DNA from: Streptomyces violaceoruber
GTDB taxonomy: Bacteria > Actinomycetota > Actinomycetes > Streptomycetales > Streptomycetaceae
Direction of reading: 5' to 3'
Assembly: GCF_033406955.1 (NCBI RefSeq)
Contig: NZ_CP137734.1
Span: 2,852,001 to 2,916,000, forward strand
DNA: 64,000 bases
Position numbers and translations under genes: made by a program. Of the stretch, positions 17,738 through 26,563 are shown piece by piece. Position 1 is the stretch's first letter, and each line of letters opens with the position of its first letter. Under the pieces are notes generated by a model that saw nothing but the letters and a program-made list of their open reading frames with translations, made no database searches and was not told the origin of the DNA.

Positions 17738-19003
17738 TTACCCAGCCGCGGGCTCGGTAAGGCTGCCTCGGGAAAGGACCCGGGCCAGCGCTTCCACCAC
17801 TTCCGGAGCGTAGTCGCCCGCGGTGGCCAGGCGCAGCTCCTCCAGCGCGGTCAGGACGCCGCCGGGACCCGCGTCCCGCGCCTTCTCGTCGTAGGCGTTC
17901 ACGACGCGTACGATCCGCGCGGCGACCGGCTGCTCCCGGCAGGGGTCGGCCTGCCGCTCCACCACCACCGCGACCGCCGCGTCGACGCCGGTCTGGCGGA
18001 CGACGGCCCCGCCGAGCAGCGCGATCCGCCGCTGTTCGGTGACCGGCAGGCCGGCCGTGGCACCCGCCGGGACCGGGTCGACCAGGCTCAGCTGACCGAT
18101 GTCGTGCATGAGGGCCGCGTACTCCAGCACGGTCAGCTCGGCCCCCGACAGCCCCAGGTCCCGGCCGACGGCCACCCCGAGCCCGGCGACGCGGCGCGCG
18201 TGCCCGGCCGGGGTGTATCCGGCGATCTCGGTGGCGCGGGCCAGGGAGGCGATGGTCTGCCGGTAGGTGGCCCGGACGGCCGCGTACCGCCGGTAGGAGA
18301 GCTGGGCGAGCAGCAGGGGCACGGAGAAGACGGGGAGCGCCCACAGTCCCGCGACGCTCACCGCGAGCGCCATCACCGCGCCGGTCGCGCACACCGCCGA
18401 CGTGATCCCGACCATGCCGCGCAGCTCTTCGCGCAGCAGGGGCCCGAAGGGCCAGCCGGTGCGCGCGTGCGCGGGTGCCGCGGCGAGCACCGCGTCGCAC
18501 AGCGTGGTCAGGGCGAGCAGCCCGAGCAGCAGCAGCGCGTAGGCGGGGCCGCTCCAGTCGTCGAAGACGCCCTGGTTGGACAGCGGCCGGAAGCACACGG
18601 CGGCGAAACCGACGGTGAGCACGCGCCGCGCCAGGTGGTCGAGGACGGGCCCGCTGCCGCGCGCGACGTAGGGCACGCTGCCGAGCAGCGAGGCGGCGAG
18701 CACGACGGTGACGGTCTCGGCCACACCGTGGTGCGCGGGCTGCCCGGCGACGTCTCCGAGCAGCGCGTACGCCAGCGCGCCCGCGGCCCCGAGCGGAGCC
18801 GCCTCCCGGGCCTCGGCGCCGGTCCGCCGGGTCAGCTCACCGAGGACGACCAGCCCTCCGAAGGCCAGCGCGACGGGCCGCTGGGCGGGCCCCGCCCCCA
18901 GCACGGAGGCGAGACATCCGAGCGCGAGGAGCCCGGCACAGCCGGGTACGAGGAGGACGGCCGCCGGCGGCGAGGACCGGGCCGGCGGCTGCAAGGGCGT
19001 CAT
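17738..19003 (-). CDS. Membrane protein with degenerate HD-GYP-like domain
   Basis: 421 residues. Six or so hydrophobic segments (about 12-245) are followed by an HD-type helical domain (about 250-410). The second metal motif reads HDIGQ (300-304) instead of HDIGK, and the downstream HHExxDGxGYP of true HD-GYP enzymes is missing, replaced by VVVERQADPC. A lone GHARRV (267-272) remains. It is therefore probably a non-catalytic partner. ATG at 19003 overlaps the stop of the intact HD-GYP gene upstream (ATGA), so the two are coupled and may form a hetero-complex. Confidence 0.82.
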   Translation of the reverse strand: MTPLQPPARSSPPAAVLLVPGCAGLLALGCLASVLGAGPAQRPVALAFGGLVVLGELTRRTGAEAREAAPLGAAGALAYALLGDVAGQPAHHGVAETVTVVLAASLLGSVPYVARGSGPVLDHLARRVLTVGFAAVCFRPLSNQGVFDDWSGPAYALLLLGLLALTTLCDAVLAAAPAHARTGWPFGPLLREELRGMVGITSAVCATGAVMALAVSVAGLWALPVFSVPLLLAQLSYRRYAAVRATYRQTIASLARATEIAGYTPAGHARRVAGLGVAVGRDLGLSGAELTVLEYAALMHDIGQLSLVDPVPAGATAGLPVTEQRRIALLGGAVVRQTGVDAAVAVVVERQADPCREQPVAARIVRVVNAYDEKARDAGPGGVLTALEELRLATAGDYAPEVVEALARVLSRGSLTEPAAG

Positions 19004-20325
19004 GGCGCTCCCCTGCCGACGCTGTCCCGCGCGTCCTCGCCCCGGTCCGGTGCCGGTCCGGCGGTGCGGGCGAGCGGGGAGTCCGCCGTGACGGACGGGC
19101 GCCAGCCGTGCCGGCCGAGGGCTCGGACCAGTGCCCGCACCATCCGCGGGTCGAACTGTCCGCCGGCACACCGCTGGAGCTCCGCCAGCGCCGTCGCGAC
19201 GGGCCGGGCCCTGCTGTAGGAGCGCGTGGACGTCATCGCGTCGAAGGCGTCGGCGACGGCCACCACCCGGGCCGACTCGGGGATCCGGTCGCCGGCCAGC
19301 CCGTAGGGATAGCCGCTGCCGTCCAGCCGTTCGTGGTGGTGCAGGACGGCGGCGCGGGCCTCTCCCAGGAAGCGGATGCCGCGCACCATCTCGTGCCCGT
19401 ACTCGGGGTGCAGTTCGATCACCCGGCGCTCCTCGGGCGTCAGCGGGCCGTCCTTGCGCAGCAGCCGGGTGGGCACGCCGAGCTTGCCCACGTCGTGCAG
19501 GATCCCGGCGAAGCGCAGGGTCTCGACGCGTTCGTCGTCCATGCCCAGCTCGCGGGCGATCATCATGGAGGCCTGGCCGACGCGTTCGCTGTGGCCGCGC
19601 GTGTAGCCGTCCTTGATGTCGACGGCCTGCACGAGGGCGCGGATGGTCGCCTGGTGCGCGGCCCGCTCACGGTGGTACTGGGCGAAGGCCCACCAGGCCA
19701 CGCACATCGGCAGCAGCACGAGCAGCGCGGCCACCGGACCGTACGGGCTGCGCCACAGGACGGCCATCATGAGCCCGGCGAGCCCGTGCACGGCGATCGG
19801 CGCGAGCGACCGGGAGAGCAGTCCCCGCCACGCCCGGCTCGGCGGCACGTGGTCGGCGAGGGTCAGGATGCCGCCGTCCAGCACGGTGAGGACCAGGCAG
19901 AAGGCGAGTACGGCCGCCCCGGCCGGCACGAGGGCGTACGGGAAGGCGGGCTCGACGACCGCGTCCCGGCCCCCGAGCCGCCAGTGGACACAGGCCGCGG
20001 CCCACACGGCGAGGGTCAGCTGCGCGGCCCGCCACACGCGCCGCAGACCGAGGGGACGGCGCGGCACCGGGGCCAGCAGGGCTCCCGGCAGTGCCACGAG
20101 CGCGGCGGCGGGCGGCGGCAGCAGGAAGGCGCCGGCGAGCAGGACGGGGTAGCAGGTCCCGACGAAGCGGGACCGCGCGACCAGCTCGGACCCCGCGTAC
20201 AGCCCCGCCAGCAGCAGCACCGCCCACCAGGGCGCGTGCACCGCGGGCAGCGGTCGCAGGCAGAGCAGGGCGGTGAGGGCGACGACGGCCACGTACACAC
20301 GTGCCCGCGCCGGTACCGCGTCCAT
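19000..20325 (-). CDS. Membrane-anchored HD-GYP domain phosphohydrolase
   Basis: 441 residues with about six membrane helices (12-215), then a full HD-GYP domain (225-410): GHSERV, HDVGK (277-281), HPEYGHE, and HHHERLDGSGYPYGL (from 329). The family hydrolyses cyclic di-GMP or related nucleotides, so this is a candidate membrane c-di-GMP phosphodiesterase. In Streptomyces c-di-GMP holds colonies in vegetative growth through BldD. ATG at 20325 has GGGGAGGGG directly upstream. It is the first gene of a pair with the degenerate partner. Its substrate is inferred from family only. Confidence 0.88.
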   Translation of the reverse strand: MDAVPARARVYVAVVALTALLCLRPLPAVHAPWWAVLLLAGLYAGSELVARSRFVGTCYPVLLAGAFLLPPPAAALVALPGALLAPVPRRPLGLRRVWRAAQLTLAVWAAACVHWRLGGRDAVVEPAFPYALVPAGAAVLAFCLVLTVLDGGILTLADHVPPSRAWRGLLSRSLAPIAVHGLAGLMMAVLWRSPYGPVAALLVLLPMCVAWWAFAQYHRERAAHQATIRALVQAVDIKDGYTRGHSERVGQASMMIARELGMDDERVETLRFAGILHDVGKLGVPTRLLRKDGPLTPEERRVIELHPEYGHEMVRGIRFLGEARAAVLHHHERLDGSGYPYGLAGDRIPESARVVAVADAFDAMTSTRSYSRARPVATALAELQRCAGGQFDPRMVRALVRALGRHGWRPSVTADSPLARTAGPAPDRGEDARDSVGRGAP

Positions 20326-20453
20326 CAGCCCCTCCCCTGGCCACGCCTGTCAGGCTCAGGAGCCTAGGACGGCGGCGGGGAGGCCGCGGGCAGATAACCC
20401 GCGGATTAGCACGTACGAGTGACTTCTGGCCGAGTCGCGACGCTCAGGGCGGC

Positions 20454-20771
20454 TCAGGACTCCTGCGGAGCCGACGACGACGGTGCGGCCGCGACGTCGT
20501 GTTCCGGCACGGACTGCCCGGACCGGATCAGGTCCAGCCGTCCCATCACCTTGGCCCGCAGGTCACCGGGCACGTCGTCCTGCCCGCAGCACCGCTTGAC
20601 CAGCTTCTTCACGGCCTGCTCCAGCCCGTACTTCTCCAGGCAGGGCGAGCACTCCTCGAAGTGGTGCTCGAACTTCACGCAGTCCGAGTCCGGCATCTCT
20701 TTGTCGAGAAACTCGTAGAGATGATCGAGGATTTCGCTGCAATCCGTCTCGTGCGGCTCTCCGCAGCTCAT
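20454..20771 (-). CDS. rsrA: Redox-sensing zinc anti-sigma factor RsrA
   Basis: A 105-residue ZAS-family anti-sigma factor. It binds sigma-R in reducing conditions and lets go when a disulphide forms. The zinc/redox ligands are in place: Cys11, His37, Cys41 and Cys44 (HxxxCxxC), with further Cys at 3, 31, 61 and 62. ATG at 20771 overlaps the sigR stop in ATGA, ensuring balanced synthesis. Known targets of the released sigma factor include thioredoxin genes and the sigR operon itself. Transcription comes from the sigR promoters. Confidence 0.97.
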
Positions 20772-21451
20772 GACCCCGAGCCTTTCGCTTCGTTCGACTC
20801 TCCGGCGCCGGCGGGGACCAGACCGCGGTCGCGGGCGTAGTCCTCCAGCATGCCGCGCAGCTGACGGCGTCCACGGTGCAGCCGGGACATCACCGTACCG
20901 ATGGGTGTCCCCATGATGTCCGCGATCTCCTTGTAGGCAAAGCCCTCGACGTCCGCCAGATACACGGCGATACGGAATTCCTCGGGGATCGCCTGGAGCG
21001 CCTGCTTCACGTCCGAGTCGGGCAGGTGGTCGAGCGCCTGCGACTCCGCGGAGCGCAGACCCGTCGACATGTGCGACTCGGCACGGGCGAGCTGCCAGTC
21101 CTCGATCTCCTCGGCCGCGCTGCGCTGGGGTTCGCGCTGCTTCTTGCGGTACGAGTTGATGAAGGTGTTGGTGAGGATGCGGTACAGCCACGCCTTGAGG
21201 TTGGTGCCCTCGCGGAACTGGTGGAAGGACGCGTACGCCTTGGCGTAGGTCTCCTGCACCAGGTCCTCGGCGTCGGCCGGATTACGCGTCATGCGCAGCG
21301 CGGCCGAGTACATCTGGTCGAGGAACTCCAGCGCGTCCCGCTCGAAGCGCGCGCTGCGCTCCGCGGTCGACTCCGCGCCCGTACCCCGGCCCTCGGGCTG
21401 CTCCGCCTGGCCGTGTTCGGTCCCTGCGTCGGTCCCAGTGACCGGACCCAC
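20768..21451 (-). CDS. sigR: ECF sigma factor sigma-R (thiol-oxidative stress)
   Basis: 227 residues from the GTG at 21451, with GGAGGAG immediately before it. Region 2 includes [21 protein letters not shown] (shown partly) and region 4 ends in the helix-turn-helix [25 protein letters not shown], both intact ([16 protein letters not shown] precedes it). It directs transcription from GGAAT-N18-GTT promoters after diamide-type stress. A longer form starting at ATG 21616 adds 55 residues; in S. coelicolor this sigma-R' is made from the inducible upstream promoter and is unstable, giving feedback shut-off. It overlaps rsrA by four bases. Confidence 0.97.
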
Positions 21452-21616
21452 CTCCTCCGATGTCGTCGTGAAACCGAGACCGGTCTCACTCGAATCGGAG
21501 GATAGACGACGATCCGGTCCGCCCGCCGCCCGAATAGGGGCGGTCTTAGCAGCGTGCAGCACGGTCCAGTCCAGGTCGGCGCGGCTGCTGCGACTCGGGC
21601 AGAAGGCTGAACCCAT
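21452..21616 (-). CDS. sigR: 55-codon N-terminal extension of sigR (sigma-R' start)
   Basis: In-frame extension from ATG 21616 ([11 protein letters not shown]...) to the sigma-R GTG at 21451, exactly 55 codons with no stop. It is read only when transcription begins upstream at the sigma-R promoter around 21676-21701. It matches the known unstable isoform sigma-R' of S. coelicolor, which is degraded by Clp proteases and whose synthesis is induced by sigma-R itself. Confidence 0.85.
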
Positions 21617-21675
21617 GCGGCGGACTTCCTCTCCTACGGCGTCGGTGCTGATTCTCAGCAACGTACGAACGGCAC

Positions 21676-21701
21676 AACAGTGGCCGTCCGCCGGTCATTC
21701 C
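21676..21701 (-). promoter_or_regulatory. Sigma-R-dependent promoter of sigR-rsrA
   Basis: On the minus strand GGAAT (21701-21697), an 18-base spacer, and GTT (21678-21676) give an exact sigma-R promoter, with transcription expected to start near 21668, before the ATG at 21616. This is the autoregulated promoter (p2) of the operon. It begins only eight bases after the stop of the upstream hydrolase gene. Confidence 0.88.
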
Positions 21702-21708
21702 CAGGCGT

Positions 21709-22365
21709 TCAGCCGAGTGAGCCGGCCCACTGGGCCACGCCGTCGGTGATCAGCTCCAGCGCCCTTTCCTGGCTGATCTCCGCCCGTTTGGGCACGGCGA
21801 AGCCGTGGTCGCCGTACGGCACCTCGATCAGCTCGTAGGTCCCCCCGGGCGCCTCGGGGAACTCCTGCGGCCTGCCGAAGGGGTCGTTGCCGCCCTGGAC
21901 CACGAGGGTGGGCACGCCGGCCCCGAGCAGCTCGTCGGCGCGGGACTTCTCCGGCCTGCCCGGCGGGTGCAGGGGGAAGCTGAGGGCGAGGACGGCGCGG
22001 GCGCCCAGTTCGCCGGCGGTGCGGCAGGCGACACGGGCGCCGGCGCTGCGGCCGCCCGAGATCACCGGCAGGCCGGGGGCGGCGAGCGCGGGCCAGACGC
22101 CCCGCCACCCGGTGTCGAGGGTCTTCGGCACGGGCGCCAGCTTCCTGCCCGCCACCCGCCAGGGCTGCTCGACGAGGGCCACGCTCACCCCGTGGGCGGG
22201 CAGTGCGGCCGCCAGCGCCTTCAGGTCGCGCGCCTCGATGCCGCCGCCGGCCCCGTGGCTCACGGCGAGCACCAGCCGGGGCTGCTTCGCCCGGTGCCAG
22301 GTGATGCGGGCGGGGCCCGCATCCGTCTCGACCGCCTTCGTCACAACCTCTGTCGCATCCGTCAC
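21709..22365 (-). CDS. Alpha/beta hydrolase, dienelactone-hydrolase-like
   Basis: 218 residues. Nucleophile elbow GGRSAGAR places Ser107. The acid is in VQGGNDPFG and the base His in PYGDHGF, a complete catalytic triad. An early SHGAGGG loop (36-42) supplies the oxyanion hole. The substrate is unknown. The GTG at 22365 starts one base after the stop of the SRAP gene, so the two are likely co-transcribed. It runs into the sigR promoter without a terminator, so read-through could feed sigR. Confidence 0.85.
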   Translation of the reverse strand: MTDATEVVTKAVETDAGPARITWHRAKQPRLVLAVSHGAGGGIEARDLKALAAALPAHGVSVALVEQPWRVAGRKLAPVPKTLDTGWRGVWPALAAPGLPVISGGRSAGARVACRTAGELGARAVLALSFPLHPPGRPEKSRADELLGAGVPTLVVQGGNDPFGRPQEFPEAPGGTYELIEVPYGDHGFAVPKRAEISQERALELITDGVAQWAGSLG

Positions 22366-22366
22366 G

Positions 22367-23182
22367 TCAGAAGAGTGTGCCCTCTTCCGGTGCTTCCAGC
22401 TCCTCGAGCAGCTCCGGTCCGTTGTTGCGGACGTTGCTCACGGCCGTCGAGACGGGGAAGGCCCGCATCAGGCCGGTGGGCGGGGGTGCCAGCAGGGAGG
22501 TCAGCTCGTCGGGGTCGGTGCGCGCCGGATCGAGCCAGTCGTCCCAGCGGTCCGGCGTCAGCATCAGCGGCATCCGGGGGTGGATGTCGGCCAGGGCGTG
22601 CGGACCGTCGGCCGGGGCGACGGCGAGTGGTGTGGTCTCGGCCTCGGTCGTGATCACCGAGCACGTCACCCACCAGGCCTGCGGATGGTCGTCGGGCAGC
22701 GTCCTGTCCCGCCAGAACTCGTAGAGCCCGGCCATGGCGAACACGGAGCCGTCGGCGGGGGTCACGAAGTACGGCTGCTTGCGCGGCCGCTTCTTGCGCC
22801 CTTCGACCTCCAGGTCCCGCTCCTGCTTGCCGGTGACCCACTCGTAGTAGCCGTCGGCGGGCAGGATGCAGCGCCGGGTGCTGAAGGCGCGGCGGTAGGA
22901 GGGCTTCTCGTGGACGGTCTCCGCGCGGGCGTTGATCATCCGGGCGCCGCCCTCGGGCGTCTTGGACCAGGAGGGGACGAGGCCCCACTTCAGCTTCCGC
23001 AGCTGGCGAACCGGCTCCGGGTCCTCGACGTCTTTCAGGGGACGGTCCAGGACGGCGTAGACCTCCTTGGTGGGGGCCACGTTGTAGTCGGGTTCCAAGC
23101 TCTCCTTGGGCTCCCACTTCTCGATCTCGAAGATTCCCGCGAGATCCTCGGGTCGACGACTCGCCGCATACCGTCCGCACAT
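22367..23182 (-). CDS. SRAP-domain (HMCES/YedK-type) abasic-site-binding protein
   Basis: 271 residues beginning MCGRY, so that Met removal exposes the catalytic Cys2, which crosslinks covalently to abasic sites in single-stranded DNA and protects them. Other family marks: NARAET (active Asn), LPADGYYEW (Glu) and IHPRMPLML (active His). The ATG at 23182 is chosen because Cys2 must be N-terminal. It is divergent from the M50-like gene and lies one base upstream of the hydrolase gene. The family is sure; no local evidence of SOS control was seen. Confidence 0.92.
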   Translation of the reverse strand: MCGRYAASRRPEDLAGIFEIEKWEPKESLEPDYNVAPTKEVYAVLDRPLKDVEDPEPVRQLRKLKWGLVPSWSKTPEGGARMINARAETVHEKPSYRRAFSTRRCILPADGYYEWVTGKQERDLEVEGRKKRPRKQPYFVTPADGSVFAMAGLYEFWRDRTLPDDHPQAWWVTCSVITTEAETTPLAVAPADGPHALADIHPRMPLMLTPDRWDDWLDPARTDPDELTSLLAPPPTGLMRAFPVSTAVSNVRNNGPELLEELEAPEEGTLF

Positions 23183-23232
23183 ACGTGCCACACTGCCAGA
23201 CCCCGCGCTAGTACGAGGAGCCCTCCCCGAAC

Positions 23233-23955
23233 ATGGACCACCTCGCAACGGCCTCGCTCACCTCCCTGTGGGACGAGGTCTCCGGCATCCAGCCCGATCC
23301 CGACCTGTGGGTGGTGGTCGCGACCCTGGTGGCGGCGCTCGCCGTCGTCGCGACGCGCGGATCGTGGCGGATAGCGCGCAACGCGATCACCATCGCGCAC
23401 GAGGGCGGTCACGGCCTGGTGGCCCTGCTGACCGGCCGTACCCTCACCGGGATCACCCTGCACTCGGACACCAGCGGTCTGACGGTGAGCCGGGGCAAGC
23501 CGCACGGCGTCGGCATGATCCTCACCGCGGTCGCCGGTTACACCGCTCCGCCGCTGCTCGGCCTCGGCGGCGCCGCGCTGCTGGCGGCCGGACGCATCAC
23601 GCTGCTGCTGTGGCTGGCGACGGCGCTGCTGGTGGCCCTGCTGGTGATGGTCCGCAACGCGTACGGGGTGCTGACGGTCGTGGTCACCGGCGGCACGTTC
23701 GTCCTGGTGTCGTGGCTGGCCGGGCCGCAGGTGCAGGCGGCGTTCGCGTACGCGGTGGTCTGGTTCCTTCTCCTCGGCGGGGTGCGCCCGGCCTTCGAGC
23801 TGCAGGCCAAGCGGTCGCGGGGCGGCGCCGGCGACTCGGACGCCGACCAGTTGGCGCGGCTGACCCACGCGCCGGCGGGAGTGTGGTTCTTCCTCTTCCA
23901 CGCGGTGTCGCTGTGCTCGCTGATCGGCGGGGCGCGCTGGCTGCTGGAGCTGTGA
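23233..23955 (+). CDS. M50-family-like membrane metalloprotease
   Basis: A 240-residue membrane protein. After a first helix (about 25-42) comes AHEGGHGLVALLTGR with an HExxH-type zinc motif (HEGGH) inside a hydrophobic context, as in M50B-type intramembrane proteases. Several further helices follow (about 95-180 and 215-238). Its substrate is unknown. ATG at 23233 lies just after a GAGGAGCC stretch, giving a plausible ribosome site. It is transcribed alone, divergent from the SRAP gene. Confidence 0.8.
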   Translation: MDHLATASLTSLWDEVSGIQPDPDLWVVVATLVAALAVVATRGSWRIARNAITIAHEGGHGLVALLTGRTLTGITLHSDTSGLTVSRGKPHGVGMILTAVAGYTAPPLLGLGGAALLAAGRITLLLWLATALLVALLVMVRNAYGVLTVVVTGGTFVLVSWLAGPQVQAAFAYAVVWFLLLGGVRPAFELQAKRSRGGAGDSDADQLARLTHAPAGVWFFLFHAVSLCSLIGGARWLLEL

Positions 23956-24078
23956 GACGCCGGGCACCCTCCACCCGCTCCGCATATATGCACGGCAAGT
24001 GCACTGTTGCGCTTTCGGTCAGGTTTCGGCGCTTTTGATCAAGATCTCCGATCGTCCTCAGCCATTAAAGTGGGCCCC

Positions 24079-25395
24079 ATGACCGTGAACCCCACGCACA
24101 CCGCCCTCTGGCCCGCCCCGCACGCGAGCGGAGCCGTCGACGCGACCGTCCACGTGCCCGGGTCCAAGTCGGTCACCAACCGCGCCCTGGTGCTGGCCGC
24201 CCTCGCCTCCGAGCCCGGCTGGCTGCGCCGCCCGCTGCGCTCCCGTGACACCCTGCTGATGGCCGAGGCGCTGCGCATGATGGGCGTCGAGATCGAGGAG
24301 GGCGTCGGCCCCGAGGGCACCGGCGAGTTCTGGCGGGTCATCCCGGCGGGGCTGCGCGGCCCGGCCACGGTCGACGTCGGCAACGCCGGCACGGTCATGC
24401 GCTTCCTGCCGCCGGTCGCCACACTGGCCGACGGCGCCGTCCGTTTCGACGGCGACCCGCGGTCGTACGAGCGTCCGCTGCACGGCGTGATCGACGCGCT
24501 GCGCGTCCTGGGCGCCCGCATCGACGACGACGGGCGCGGCGCGCTGCCGCTGACCGTGCACGGCGGCGGGGCCCTGGAGGGCGGCCCGGTCGAGATCGAC
24601 GCATCCTCCTCCTCCCAGTTCGTCAGCGCCCTGCTGCTGTCCGGGCCGCGCTTCAACCAGGGCGTCGAGGTGCGCCACACCGGTTCCGCGCTGCCCTCCA
24701 TGCCGCACATCCGCATGACGGTCGACATGCTGCGCGCGGTCGGCGCCCAGGTCGACACCCCCGAGTCCGGCGGCGAGCCGAACGTGTGGCGGATCACGCC
24801 GGGTGCGCTGCTCGGCCGGGACCTGACCGTCGAGCCGGACCTGTCGAACGCGCAGCCGTTCCTGGCGGCGGCGCTGGTGACCGGCGGCAAGGTGGTGATC
24901 CCCGACTGGCCGTCCCGCACCACCCAGCCCGGCGACCGGCTGCGCGAGATCTTCACCGACATGGGCGGTTCCTGCGAACTGACGGACTTCGGACTCGTGT
25001 TCACCGGATCGGGTGCGATCCACGGCATCGACGTCGACCTGAGCGAGGTCGGCGAGCTGACCCCGGGGATCGCGGCCGTCGCCGCCCTCGCGGACTCCCC
25101 CTCGACCCTGCGCGGCGTGGCCCATCTGCGGCTGCACGAGACGGACCGGCTGGCCGCGCTCACCAAGGAGATCAACGAACTCGGCGGTGACGTCACCGAG
25201 ACCGCCGACGGTCTGCACATCCGCCCGCGCCGTCTGCACGGCGGCGTCTTCCACACCTACGACGACCACCGCATGGCCACCGCCGGCGCCGTCCTCGGTC
25301 TCACGGTGGAGGGCGTGCAGATCGAGAACGTGGCGACGACCGCCAAGACCCTGCCCGACTTCCCCGACCTGTGGACCGGGATGCTCGGGGCGTAG
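24079..25395 (+). CDS. aroA: 3-phosphoshikimate 1-carboxyvinyltransferase (EPSP synthase)
   Basis: Sixth step of the shikimate pathway, 438 residues from ATG 24079. The PEP/S3P-binding signatures are present: PGSKSVTNRALVLAAL, NAGTVMRFL, GDPRSYERP, SSSQFVSALLL and the late LHETDRLAALTKE. No ribosome site is obvious and a TTAAAGT stretch lies just upstream, so the message is probably leaderless or nearly so. rsgA starts 12 bases after its stop, suggesting an aroA-rsgA unit. EPSP synthases are sorted into glyphosate-sensitivity classes, but I do not assign one here. Confidence 0.95.
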   Translation: MTVNPTHTALWPAPHASGAVDATVHVPGSKSVTNRALVLAALASEPGWLRRPLRSRDTLLMAEALRMMGVEIEEGVGPEGTGEFWRVIPAGLRGPATVDVGNAGTVMRFLPPVATLADGAVRFDGDPRSYERPLHGVIDALRVLGARIDDDGRGALPLTVHGGGALEGGPVEIDASSSSQFVSALLLSGPRFNQGVEVRHTGSALPSMPHIRMTVDMLRAVGAQVDTPESGGEPNVWRITPGALLGRDLTVEPDLSNAQPFLAAALVTGGKVVIPDWPSRTTQPGDRLREIFTDMGGSCELTDFGLVFTGSGAIHGIDVDLSEVGELTPGIAAVAALADSPSTLRGVAHLRLHETDRLAALTKEINELGGDVTETADGLHIRPRRLHGGVFHTYDDHRMATAGAVLGLTVEGVQIENVATTAKTLPDFPDLWTGMLGA

Positions 25396-25407
25396 GGACG
25401 GATCGCC

Positions 25408-26421
25408 ATGCGCCGCTACGGCAAGCACACCGACGAGGACGACATCCGCTCCCGCCCCAACCGCAAGGGCAACCGACCGCGCACCCACATCCGGCCCAAG
25501 CACGAGGACGCCGCCGAGGGCCTGGTCCTCACCGTGGACCGCGGCCGGCTGACCTGCCTCGTCGACGACCGGGTCGTCATGGCGATGAAGGCGCGCGAGC
25601 TGGGCCGCAAGGCAGCAATCGTGGGTGACCGGGTGGCCCTGGTCGGCGACCTCACCGGCAAGAAGGACACGCTCGCACGCATCGTCCGCATCGAGGAGCG
25701 CACCTCGGTCCTGCGCCGCACGGCCGACGACGACGACCCCTACGAGCGGGTCGTCGTCGCCAACGCCGACCAGCTCGCCATCGTCACCGCCCTCGCCGAC
25801 CCCGAGCCGCGCCCCCGCCTCATCGACCGCTGCCTGGTCGCGGCGTTCGACGGCGGCCTCACCCCGCTGCTGGTGATGACCAAGTCGGACCTGGCACCGC
25901 CGGACGAACTCCTCGAGCTGTACGGCGCGTTGGACATCCCGTACGTCGTCACCAGCCGGGAGGAGCTGGAGAACGGCGCCGCCGCCGACCTGGTGCGCGA
26001 GCACCTGGACGGGAAGATCACGGCCTTCGTCGGCCACTCCGGCGTCGGCAAGACGACCCTGGTCAACACCCTGGTGCCCGAGGACCGCCGCCGGGTGACG
26101 GGGCACGTCAACGCGGTGACGGGGCGCGGCCGGCACACCACGACCTCGGCCCTCGCCCTGCCGCTGTCCTCCGCGGCGGGCGGCTGGGTCGTCGACACCC
26201 CGGGCGTACGGTCGTTCGGGCTGGCGCACATCGACCCGTCCCGGGTGATCAACGCCTTCCCCGACCTGGTGCCCGGCACCGAGGGCTGTCCGCGGGCGTG
26301 CAGCCACGACGAGCCCGACTGCGCGCTGGACGCCTGGGTCGCCGAGGGGCACGCCGACCCGGCCCGGCTGTACTCGCTGCGCCGGCTGCTGTCGACGCGG
26401 GAACGCAAGGAAGGCGACTGA
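25408..26421 (+). CDS. rsgA: Ribosome small-subunit-dependent GTPase RsgA (YjeQ)
   Basis: A circularly permuted GTPase aiding 30S maturation, 337 residues. An OB-fold N-domain (about 35-100) is followed by the permuted G motifs: NKxD-type TKSD (G4), then GHSGVGKTTL (P-loop) and DTPGVRSF (G3). The C-terminal zinc knuckle is CPRACSHDEPDC. The order G4-G1-G3 is diagnostic. ATG 25408 follows a GGGACGG stretch and lies 12 bases after aroA, which suggests co-transcription. Confidence 0.93.
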   Translation: MRRYGKHTDEDDIRSRPNRKGNRPRTHIRPKHEDAAEGLVLTVDRGRLTCLVDDRVVMAMKARELGRKAAIVGDRVALVGDLTGKKDTLARIVRIEERTSVLRRTADDDDPYERVVVANADQLAIVTALADPEPRPRLIDRCLVAAFDGGLTPLLVMTKSDLAPPDELLELYGALDIPYVVTSREELENGAAADLVREHLDGKITAFVGHSGVGKTTLVNTLVPEDRRRVTGHVNAVTGRGRHTTTSALALPLSSAAGGWVVDTPGVRSFGLAHIDPSRVINAFPDLVPGTEGCPRACSHDEPDCALDAWVAEGHADPARLYSLRRLLSTRERKEGD

Positions 26422-26500
26422 CCATCGCGTTGTTTGGCGTGCCGTGCAGCCGGTAAGTGCATAATCGCACCAAGCCGGAACCAAGCCTGAGCAAAGCCGG

Positions 26501-26563
26501 ACGAAGTCGTTGTCGCACAAGTCGTCGTCGCACGAAGTCGTCGTCCAACGAAGTCGTGGTCGG
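26501..26563 (+). repeat. Tandem 15-16 bp repeats running into the riboswitch
   Basis: Four imperfect units start at 26501, 26517, 26532 and 26548: ACGAAGTCGTTGTCGC, ACAAGTCGTCGTCGC, ACGAAGTCGTCGTCCA, ACGAAGTCGTGGTCGG. A fifth start, ACGAGG, is the first conserved block of the riboswitch-like element. The 5' strand of the switch's P1 stem is part of unit four. Confidence 0.85.

Noticed and set aside
24001..24078. A TTGATC and CATTAAAGT pair before aroA as a sigma-70 promoter
   Set aside because: The spacing is 22 bases, too long for a standard promoter. The AT-rich stretch near the start suggests a leaderless message, but I cannot define the -35.
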